Part shown: piece by piece, positions 56,960-64,000 of the stretch
Layout of the letters: every line of letters begins with the position of its first letter
How positions within the stretch are numbered: the first letter of the stretch is position 1
Made by a program: the position numbers and the translations under genes
NCBI RefSeq assembly: GCF_901709675.1
Contig: NC_051091.1
Span: 3,568,967-3,632,966, forward strand
Length of the DNA: 64,000 bases
Reading direction: 5' to 3'
Source: Syngnathus acus
Lineage: Eukaryota; Chordata; Actinopteri; Syngnathiformes; Syngnathidae
Notes under the pieces: generated by a model
What the model was told of the DNA's origin: nothing
What the model saw: the letters and a program-made list of their open reading frames with translations, nothing else
Databases searched by the model: none

Positions 56960-59417
56960 CTGTAACAGTGAGACAATGTGCAGTCAGTATCAAAGACGTA
57001 TCCATGCCAAGGTGCAAAAAGTATATAGTACTAAATTGTGATTTGATAGTCGTTTATTACCACCTTATGAGTTTTGTGAGCAATTTTAGGGGAACTATGT
57101 AAAAATCATTGAAACACAAACCTTGGTCTTCAACGGCTGTATCACCGCAAGAGGTTTCCTTGAAAGTGACTTTCTCAACTTGGTCTTGGACCATAGCTTC
57201 TGCTTCTTTGGAGAGGCAAGTGGCATTTAAGGGCTTTGGCGTTTCCACTTCCTGCTCTTCTTCTACATACTCTTCATCCTCTTCATCTTCCTCCTCCTCA
57301 TCCTCCTCCTCCTCACCAAACTTAAGTCTCTTCACCTCCAACTGCTCAGATTCCATGTCCTCTTCTGTATCAGAATGTTTGTTCTTTACCGTACTCCCCG
57401 GGCTATCTCCCAAGGCCGACACCTCACTAAAGCAAAAGGTTAGATAACGGTATGGATTTAAGCAAGGAGCAAGGGGATTGTATTGCACACATTCAGACAT
57501 ACCTTCCAGAAACACCTTTAACACTTTCTTGGTCCGTTTGGAGGTCTTTGTTTTCTGTGCTGTCGGGCAGGCCGTTAGCTGCAAGGGAGTTGGCTAGCGA
57601 TAACTTTGGTCGGTTGAGCGGCCGTGGAGTTCCCGGACCGTTTATTTTTCTAAAAATACCAAAAGGACAGGAATACAATGCCATTGACGACCGTAATTAC
57701 GATACGTTAAAACTGCGCTAAGGAGAACGGTCTCGAGCCCGACCTCTCTGTGAAGGAAGCAGTGTTCCCAGGAAGCATTACTCCATTCATTCTATTGACG
57801 GCACTGCATCCGTTTTTTCTGCAAGCAAAGGGGCAACACTCAAGTCACAACAAAGTTAGGTTTCACAACATTTTGCGCTTTTGATGGCTTATCCTTACTC
57901 TGACGTTGGATGAACACAGCTCACCACCATGACGTTCTAGATGAAAATAAAGTCAGTAAGTCAGACTTAGTTTCCAGTAAAGGAGCAAAAATTATTCCCA
58001 CGTTTATCACTGACCTTCTCCACACCCCGAAGAAATTTATCCGTTCCTTTGTAGTTCTTCTTGGGTTCTGTGAGTAACTCACACAAGCGTTGTATGGTGA
58101 ATGGAATTCTGAAATGAGGAAAACAACAAATGACCACCTTCCGGTGCATTTCTTGAGTCACAAAAGCCATATGTATACTATTTGCAGTCTTTGACTTTGC
58201 ACATTTCTATGGTCACGCACGATAAATGAATTGGAGCAATGTCTCTCAAATACTCAACAACACTGAGAATACAGGTGCATTAGTTGACACATTTTATTAT
58301 ATTATTCTAAAGAATATCCATTTCACACACCCTGTCCTTACTGCATTACAAAGGTATTGGATCGGGACTTGGCATTGTCGGAAATCTGAATTATGTAATA
58401 CCACATTAAATGGCTACCTACCCGTTATATCCCTCAACAATCTTCAGGATTCTTTCTTTCATGTCATCAAATGGAATTGACTCCACATTGGGATTAGCGG
58501 GGCCTCTTTGCTCAGGAGCTGAGGCTCTGAAATCATCCATGACCTTTTCTAATTTAAAAAGAAAGTAGTTCTTAAACTGAGACCATTGGACCCTAGAGGG
58601 AATGGGGGAAAGTAGCTTTAGACACTGGTGACAAAGTATAATAAGCACGTTGTATGTATTACAGAGAAGAATGTAATATTCTTTTACATGGTTTCTCCAG
58701 TCTTGGCGACGTGACATAAAAACTGTTCCAATATAGGACATGGCTCCCTTTTCGTTTTCTTCTCAAAGTCTGAAGAAAGACAGGGACAACTGAGTCAATT
58801 ACTATAAATATACGTCACAAAACAGAAAAATGCCCTTCAATATCCATAGCCGGTGATTATTAGGTAATTACTAATCATCCATACGTAACACCGACAATAT
58901 TCTGCCGCTTTGGGAACGTAAATGTAATTGATGGTGTGGTCAACTCTGATCGTTTTTTAAAATAGTGCTTAGGTACATGTCGTACTAAGTGGATGACATA
59001 CAGTTCGAGCTAGCTCATTAGCTTAACTTAAATGCTCAAACAGCGTAGCCGGCAAACGACTGTTGAATAACTTCATCTTGGCTTGGCATTCTTTTTTATT
59101 TTTAGCATACAAGTTTTGAGCCACCGACAGAACGGCATTCGAACTGGTGGGTAAACTAAAAGCAAATATTAGTGATCTTTCCTGAGCAATCGCCAGAGAG
59201 CGAACCATTAATTTTCGTGGAACGGCTTCAAATGTTAGCTAGTGACGAGCAGCGGCTAGCCAGCTACATTAGCCTGTGCGCTCCAATCACTTTGTCGTTC
59301 GTTCAGCCAGACGAACATCACACGAGCACACGGATAGCAAAGCACCGGCGACTATGAAAATATCCTCGAGCAAGCAAACAAACCTATGAGCGCCTCTTGA
59401 AGCGAGTCAATTTCCAT
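56571..59417 (-). CDS. ppp4r2: Serine/threonine-protein phosphatase 4 regulatory subunit 2, nine coding exons
   Basis: Minus-strand exons 59417-59384, 58769-58688, 58592-58422, 58108-58015, 57936-57899, 57818-57744, 57649-57503, 57426-57122 and 56959-56571 join in phase to 444 residues; human PPP4R2 has 417. The N-terminal half ([11 protein letters not shown]..., [38 protein letters not shown]) is nearly the human sequence. The middle keeps [13 protein letters not shown] and VKRLKF (basic, NLS-like, about 245-250). An acidic Glu/Asp run (about 251-275), a Ser-rich stretch and the family ending EPMEQD follow. Known role: it bridges PPP4C and PPP4R3 in the PP4 complex, acting in the nucleus and at centrosomes (gamma-H2AX and RPA2 dephosphorylation, SMN complex). 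The start has G at -3 and +4. It is convergent with pdzrn3 and tandem with gxylt2. Confidence 0.96.
57122..57426 (-). CDS. ppp4r2: ppp4r2 exon 8: VKRLKF and acidic tract
   Basis: 101 full codons plus split ends, acceptor ttgctttag, donor caag|gtttgt. It encodes a conserved [20 protein letters not shown] stretch, then a nearly pure Glu/Asp run from GAG/GAA/GAT repeats (about 57262-57320). That run is prone to length change. Confidence 0.94.
57503..57649 (-). CDS. ppp4r2: ppp4r2 exon 7: [13 protein letters not shown] segment
   Basis: Acceptor tatttttag, donor ggaag|gtatgt; 48 codons plus split ends. [17 protein letters not shown] and NGLPDST match human PPP4R2 closely. Confidence 0.95.
57744..57818 (-). 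CDS. ppp4r2: ppp4r2 exon 6
   Basis: 24 codons plus split ends, between ttgcttgcag and gtcggg. It encodes [18 protein letters not shown], matching the human NRMNGVMFPGNSPSYTER. Confidence 0.93.
57899..57936 (-). CDS. ppp4r2: ppp4r2 exon 5 (micro-exon)
   Basis: 38 bases: [12 protein letters not shown] plus two bases of a Glu codon, between acceptor ctag and donor gtaagg. Short, but matches human [13 protein letters not shown] in sequence and phase. Confidence 0.92.
58015..58108 (-). CDS. ppp4r2: ppp4r2 exon 4
   Basis: 31 codons plus one split base, acceptor tcatttcag, donor gagaag|gtcagt. [20 protein letters not shown] then [11 protein letters not shown], near-identical to human. Confidence 0.95.
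58422..58592 (-). CDS. ppp4r2: ppp4r2 exon 3
   Basis: 56 codons plus split ends, acceptor ccctctag, donor aacgg|gtaggt. It contains [20 protein letters not shown] and [18 protein letters not shown], part of the conserved PPP4R2 core. Confidence 0.95.
58688..58769 (-). CDS. ppp4r2: ppp4r2 exon 2
   Basis: 26 codons plus split ends, acceptor tttcttcag, donor accat|gtaaaa. [20 protein letters not shown] then VAKTGETM aligns with human [20 protein letters not shown]. Confidence 0.94.
59384..59417 (-). CDS. ppp4r2: ppp4r2 exon 1 (coding part)
   Basis: ATG at 59417-59415 on the minus strand, 11 codons ([11 protein letters not shown]) plus one base, donor catag|gtttgt. It matches the human MDVERLQEALK start in length and phase, which decides this ATG. 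Confidence 0.9.
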
Positions 59418-59700
59418 CACGCCGTTGCCCTCTGTCAGTCCAGTGGATGTGAGAAGCAGACTGGCAGCGAGCTGCTAGCTAGTGCTAAGCTAACATTGAG
59501 CAAGCGAGGGGGAGGGAGGGAGGAAGCATATTAATATGGCGCCGTGAGGTCACTGCCTGAAAAACGCAAGTGAAAGGCAACCAGACTAAAATTAAATACA
59601 AATTAAGCGTGGGGTTGTCAATCATGCTAATACACACAAGCTAACCAATGACGCATCAACAAATGTATTTGACGACAATTACGTAATTTATGCTAGTTTG
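59418..59700 (-). promoter_or_regulatory. ppp4r2: ppp4r2 5' UTR and core promoter
   Basis: GC-richer than its surroundings near the start, with no TATA box. A YY1-type AATATGGCG lies at 59533-59541, and a CCAAT (59645-59649) overlaps a CRE/AP1-like TGACGCA (59649-59655) roughly 100-200 bases upstream. This is typical of a housekeeping promoter. The exact start site is unknown. Confidence 0.45.
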
Positions 59701-59949
59701 TATACAAATTTGTTGTGTACATATACAAACGTTGGCTGTATTCAGTAATCTACATTTTAAACCCAGTGTATTAGTAATACCACTTTTAACCCGTTAATCC
59801 ATACATTATTCATCTGTCTATTGATAAACTGCGTAAACTTAAAAAAGTGTAATGCAACATAGAATAAAACAAATTGATGCATCAAACGAAGATAGTCTCA
59901 CCTATTATCACCATTACTTCATTGACATTCCAATAAATCATGCCACTGA

Positions 59950-60750
59950 GGCTCATTCCTTTTCTTTGTTTTATTCAAAAACACATTTTGACTGTCCAAG
60001 CCTGATCAGGTTCCAGTTTGAATGATTAAATAGACTGTCATCACAATGAAATGAAATGTAAGGTACAATACAACAAAGAAAACAAATGTATCCCTTTCAA
60101 AGACAAATATCATACGAGTTCATTTTGTTGAGAGTAAACACGACAGACAACATTCATATGACTGCTGCAGTTCTTTCAAACGCTTGCACTTTTGGTTATG
60201 ATCCATTTGAACAGAGTGCCAAATGGACGTAATGTTACTCAGTCCTTCACTAAAACATAATATCCAAAGTGCATTTCAATATTCCACATGTAACATAAAA
60301 CTCTACAGCTGCATTTGTGCTGTAGTTTAATACTCCGGTCAGGGCAGGGTCACCAACCACAGGGGTGCAAGCCCATTTTCGTACAACATTCACACTTTGC
60401 TAAATAACCCTCCAATTTCATAAGTGGACTTTCTTTTAGAGGATAGCTCTGTTAGCACATGAATGTTTTTTGGTCAAGTTAATGACAAAAATAACATTGT
60501 GCCCAACAATCAGGTGTAATTACTGAGATGAATTCATGAGGAAAAAAAATACATCCTTTCCATTTTGGTAGTGCACAATAATATAAATCAAAAGTTGTCC
60601 GACCACAACGTTGACATGAGTAGTGAACATAAGAAAATGGTCACAAGAAAAACATTCCTGTTCATAACCACAGTTCAGGAAAGTGTTTTCACAAAGTGGT
60701 CCAAGGCCCCGTGGTCGGTCACATTGAGAGGAAGTCCATGGCACAGACAG
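59950..60750 (-). other. gxylt2: gxylt2 3' UTR
   Basis: Minus-strand sequence after the gxylt2 stop. The best minus-strand AATAAA is at 59970-59975, about 780 bases on. Only a few hundred bases separate it from the ppp4r2 promoter. No open frame of note. Confidence 0.5.
59970..59975 (-). terminator. gxylt2: Candidate poly(A) signal of gxylt2
   Basis: TTTATT on the plus strand (AATAAA for this gene) about 780 bases after the stop codon. No 3' end data, so this is a candidate only. Confidence 0.45.
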
Positions 60751-60927
60751 TCAGTCGTGTGGCCTGATATGTCGAATCACATTCTCCTCAAATACTTTCC
60801 TCATGGTCTTTTCTATCTGCTTCAGGAAGACTTGTGGGATTCGACCACATAGCGTGTTGACCGTGTCTAAGAATTTGGCCTGGATGGGATAGAAGAGTGA
60901 CTGGAACATGTTGTCGTCAAAGGGGAA
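60751..60927 (-). CDS. gxylt2: gxylt2 last coding exon
   Basis: 59 codons including TGA, acceptor ctcgttgcag, phase 0 start. It encodes [20 protein letters not shown] then [17 protein letters not shown], the conserved C-terminal helices, ending HIRPHD. Confidence 0.93.
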   Translation of the reverse strand, partial: FPFDDNMFQSLFYPIQAKFLDTVNTLCGRIPQVFLKQIEKTMRKVFEENVIRHIRPHD

Positions 60928-63776
60928 CTGCAACGAGATCAGCAAAACTGTTTCTTTTTTAAATTATTAATACTAGCAACAATTATGTTATTTACAGATT
61001 CCATCAGCGTGACGGGATCGCTACTCTCGTGATATGCTTGCCAGCAGGGTAGAAAGGCGCTCCAGTCACAAAAACAGATTCATTTATTTTTTTACACAAG
61101 TTAAAGTTGCATCGTGGTGTACGTTATATATTTAGCAGCTCAGCTCAAAGAACTCATCTCAATATGTTATGCAGGCAGTTTGAAATTGTAACATGTTGGA
61201 TTCTACTGCGTGAGAAAAAAAAAAATCAGCCTTGGCGAACAAATTAGAGTGAACACGCCCCTGATAAATTTCAATAAAACAAAACACTATTACAAGGGGA
61301 GTGTCGATGGACTGCAAATTAAGATTCAGTGCCAGTCTTGTGTGGTATTACAGATTCTGTTTGTGTTATTCAGTCATGCTTATCCAATTTTGGGTGCATT
61401 TGGGAGAGTTCCAACAGTAAAACGTAGATCCTCCAAGATACTTACATCACGTATTCCATCATAAACTACTTTGAACGCCGGCTGCTTCTCATCATGATAG
61501 ACTCCCCGGTTGCCATGGAGGATGGACACACCGTCCTCTTCAGCTCCTTTGCAGTTACTCCCGTACATACAGTGATCGGGCCTGTAGTTCCACTGGCAAG
61601 GGAAGATGAATAGACACTCTGGCAAAGACAAAAACAAAATGATTCAAATCTGTGGGAGGTGCAATACACACTGTTATAAGTCAGGGGAGAAAATATATTG
61701 GAAGAATTTGAAAATATGTCCATGCATAATTCAACCTGAAATTAAAATAAACTGTATATTGCAAAGAAATGCTAATTATATATGTATCAGGTTTCTGACA
61801 CTACCTGGATTGTAGTGAAATATAATGTTGAGGAGGTCCTGATCTCCCCATGTGATGTGGTTCTTGTATTTCTGATAAAGTGGGTGCAAAAGTTCCTCCC
61901 AGGATAGGCCAGTGGCGATCATGCCATTCTGAAATATCAACACAGTCTACTGACGCACAACTCCATGGCTACTTTTTACCACAAAACAAATCATCAAAGA
62001 AATGCATTTGAATTCCGGCTTATTGAAGTCTGTGATGCTCGCGTGGTAATCGCAAAGCTTCCGGCAATATTTTGGCCTGACCTTGAACAATGTGCTGCGG
62101 ATTCTTGTGAGATTCATCAGCATGACACCCGAGTTGACCCCTGAGATGCCGTAGAAAGGATGCCGTGCAAAGCGGCTGTACCAGCCGATCTTGGGGATCT
62201 CGTGCTCCGGAGCCATTGCTGCCAGCTGACTGCTGTTGAAGGACTTGAGCATTCTCCAGATATCATCCATGGGTCGCAGGAACAGCACATCGGTGTCCAC
62301 GTATAGCAACGAGTCCACGTCCTTGAGGATGACCTGCGGAGGAAATACAAGATGTAAACATCACAAAAGGCAAGCTGAGCGAGGCCTTGTTGCTAACCTG
62401 GACGAGCCCAAAATGCACAAGAGCGTGCTGAAGCACATTCATCAGATTTTTTGTAAAAAAAAATCATTCAAAAGCTCATCACATTCTTGATTAGTCTTTC
62501 CCGATTAAGCGGAAAATGGTCTTACAGTATATTGACTCGTTTGTAGGAAGAGAAATAGGTTGTTGGATTTGGCCATCCTGCAATATATTCATTATGTCAC
62601 GCCGTTGCTATTTCCATGAACACCAGCTGAAAAGGAAAATCAATACGGCGCGCAGCTTTCCACTTGATGAAATGACTCAGTCCAGCCCCATGAGACTGTT
62701 CATTTCACATAAAAACTCATCAATAAGCACACACTAAGTTATTAGAGTGATGAGCTTGGGGGGGGGACATAAATCAAAGGAGCGTTCAGTTATGAGGATT
62801 TAAATCACATTATGCACAGCGTAATAAAAAAATGTTGCCGCCTTACAGGAAGAAAGAGTCTCTGAGCGGCGCACGGCTTGAAGAGCTTCTTCCATTCGTC
62901 GGCGTTCCCCACTGAGAAGGTGATTGGGTACAGGTTGTACTTGAACTTGGCGGTGATAAATCCAGGCCACTGGCGGAACTGCGAGAGATGCAACTTCTTC
63001 AACGTACACGTGCATATTTTTCGGGTGACATCATCCAGTGTCCTGTCAACTATAATTACCAATTGAACAGTTTAAGCCCATCACATTTATCCTAAAGAAC
63101 TGGTTACCTTTCAATTTAAATGCTTTAGCCTGTTGGGACATTTTAAAAAAAAATTCCAACAAGCTGAAAACACAATTGTCCAAAACAATTGAAGCTTTGA
63201 GGTTTGATGGGGAAAAACTGGGTCAAAGCAGCCGCTGATTAAATTTACGTCCCGAAACCTTTGTCGCAATTAGCGTACGTCTCAGATCTTTTTTTGGCTC
63301 CTCTCTAAAGGTGACATTGAATTGATGCGCGTTGGTGGAGCACAGCAGGTTGGTCAGGTGATAGATTACACTTAAGTGTAGCGATAAAAGACTAATGTGA
63401 CAGCCTGAGAAGCTCTGAAAGCACGCTTCTAAACGTTCCGATCTTGATGTCATATATTACCCACCGGAGTGAACGTTAGCTCCCTGCAAGGAAATGTTTT
63501 TTGTCAATTTTCTTTTTTGCCAAGTCAAAATCCAAGTGAATACATCGAAATAATATCTAATTGGTTAACGGATTCCTGAGGCGGCCTACCATTTCTTTAA
63601 ACTGAGGGATCAACGGGTCCTCAGCAAAAATATGAACCTTGATCTTCTTCAGGCTGAACAGGACAGCCGATTTGATGAGCGTCGAGGTCTCCTCGACACG
63701 ATTTCCACATGCCACCATGGCCAAGTGCATGAATTCCTCTTTGCGAGGGCGCCTGGCCGTCGCACGTCCCGTTTTC
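60751..63776 (-). CDS. gxylt2: Glucoside xylosyltransferase 2, 3' six coding exons (5' end outside window)
   Basis: Minus-strand exons 63776-63590, 62978-62847, 62333-62082, 61928-61805, 61618-61446 and 60927-60751 join in phase to 347 residues and a TGA. Human GXYLT2 has about 443, so roughly 95 N-terminal residues (signal anchor and stem) lie beyond 64000. GT8-family features: first strand [20 protein letters not shown], the metal-binding DXD in [60 protein letters not shown], and [18 protein letters not shown]. Known role: type II Golgi/ER membrane enzyme that adds alpha-1,3-xylose to O-glucose on EGF repeats of Notch. GXYLT1 is the alternative; the ppp4r2 neighbour favours GXYLT2. Confidence 0.93.
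60928..61445 (-). other. gxylt2: gxylt2 intron, no other feature seen
   Basis: 518-bp last intron. AT-rich, with no repeat or internal coding signal recognised. Confidence 0.75.
61446..61618 (-). CDS. gxylt2: gxylt2 exon with Cys-rich [10 protein letters not shown] segment
   Basis: 57 codons plus a split Glu codon, acceptor ctttgccag, donor cgtgat|gtaagt. It encodes [20 protein letters not shown], then [20 protein letters not shown], close to human. Confidence 0.94.
61805..61928 (-). CDS. gxylt2: gxylt2 exon with WGDQDLLNI
   Basis: 41 codons plus one base, acceptor atatttcag, donor atccag|gtagtg. [20 protein letters not shown] is diagnostic for the GXYLT group of GT8. Confidence 0.94.
62082..62333 (-). 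CDS. gxylt2: gxylt2 exon with DXD motif
   Basis: 84 codons, phase 0 at both ends, acceptor cctccgcag, donor ttcaag|gtcagg. It encodes [20 protein letters not shown] with the Asp-Thr-Asp metal/nucleotide-sugar site, and the substrate-side [20 protein letters not shown] and [10 protein letters not shown]. Confidence 0.96.
62334..62846 (-). other. gxylt2: gxylt2 intron, no other feature seen
   Basis: 513-bp intron containing a 9-10 base G run near 62758-62767. No repeat family or coding signal. Confidence 0.75.
62847..62978 (-). CDS. gxylt2: gxylt2 exon with [11 protein letters not shown]
   Basis: 44 codons, phase 0 at both ends, acceptor tctcgcag, donor ttcct|gtaagg. [20 protein letters not shown] then [13 protein letters not shown] matches human. 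Confidence 0.95.
62979..63589 (-). other. gxylt2: gxylt2 intron, no other feature seen
   Basis: 611-bp intron with nothing recognisable. Confidence 0.75.
63590..63776 (-). CDS. gxylt2: gxylt2 exon with start of GT8 fold
   Basis: One split base plus 62 codons, acceptor atttttag, donor gaaatg|gtaggc. After a basic stretch ([13 protein letters not shown]) the catalytic domain begins with [20 protein letters not shown], then [16 protein letters not shown]. Confidence 0.93.
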
Positions 63777-64000
63777 CTAAAAATACACAAATAAAGAGAC
63801 ACTGGTTTTTGTTTCTGTGTTTTTGTGCTATTTTGTTTTTGATCGTTTTTTCCCTACTGTGGTTCGTTGCCTTGGCATCATCCATCTCCTTTTGTTTTTC
63901 ATGTGCAGCGTTTTATGTGTGAAACTTTTCACGCTGCCTCGTCATTTCTCTTCATTTTTGCCTTTTGATGATGCAGATTGCTACACAGTGCGACTACCAC
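63777..64000 (-). other. gxylt2: gxylt2 intron running off the right edge
   Basis: The sequence upstream of the last visible gxylt2 acceptor shows no coding signal in phase. The exon(s) with the start codon and signal anchor must lie beyond the window. Confidence 0.7.

Noticed and set aside
57109-57447. Plus-strand open frame with a long poly-Ser run
   Set aside because: The Ser run is the reverse reading of the Glu/Asp codon repeats in ppp4r2 exon 8.
1-64000. CRISPR arrays, bacterial operons, integrated virus or tRNA/rRNA genes
   Set aside because: The window shows split vertebrate genes, GT/AG introns and animal-type repeats. No regularly spaced repeat-spacer array and no tRNA- or rRNA-like sequence was seen, and no viral gene was recognised.

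Overview
The window is ordinary nuclear DNA of a vertebrate, most likely a ray-finned fish. Three split genes with consensus splice sites encode proteins very close to human PDZRN3, PPP4R2 and GXYLT2. The interspersed repeats (L2-type tails, short TA-target inverted-repeat elements) look like those of teleosts. I cannot fix the species. The gene trio and its relative orientations match human 3p13 as I remember it, so this appears to be a conserved syntenic block. I found no virus, bacterial operon, CRISPR array, rRNA or tRNA.

Layout. 1-5.2 kb is gene-free upstream DNA, ending in a five-copy minisatellite (5191-5499). 5719-52160 on the plus strand is pdzrn3, with ten coding exons and about 1042 codons. 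Exons 1-3 lie at 5.7-9.8 kb, intron 3 covers about 38 kb, and exons 4-10 lie at 48.0-52.2 kb. Inside intron 3, at 44347-44415, is an alternative first exon that joins exon 4 in frame. It would give a roughly 762-residue form without RING or TRAF zinc fingers, starting with a lipidation-type MGCSLC sequence. 52.2-56.6 kb is the convergent gap. It holds the pdzrn3 3' UTR, a nested-palindrome element, a weak unassigned two-exon candidate (54637-54711 + 55184-55235) and the ppp4r2 3' UTR. 56571-59417 on the minus strand is ppp4r2 (nine coding exons, 444 residues). 60751-63776 on the minus strand holds the last six coding exons of gxylt2 (347 residues); its N-terminal exon(s) lie beyond the right edge.

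The three genes do not form one pathway. PDZRN3 is a RING E3 ligase and scaffold (MuSK and Wnt/Dishevelled signalling). PPP4R2 is a regulatory subunit of protein phosphatase 4. GXYLT2 adds xylose to O-glucose on Notch EGF repeats.

Nothing here amounts to a new biological system. The items most worth checking are the lipidated short pdzrn3 isoform with its own TATA-like promoter and start-stop uORF, an L2-type repeat tail forming the acceptor region of pdzrn3 exon 8, an octamer/SOX/ATTA cluster in intron 4, the nested palindrome, and the unassigned two-exon candidate. Exon boundaries were read by eye from GT/AG sites, reading phase and remembered family sequences. No alignment or search was run.
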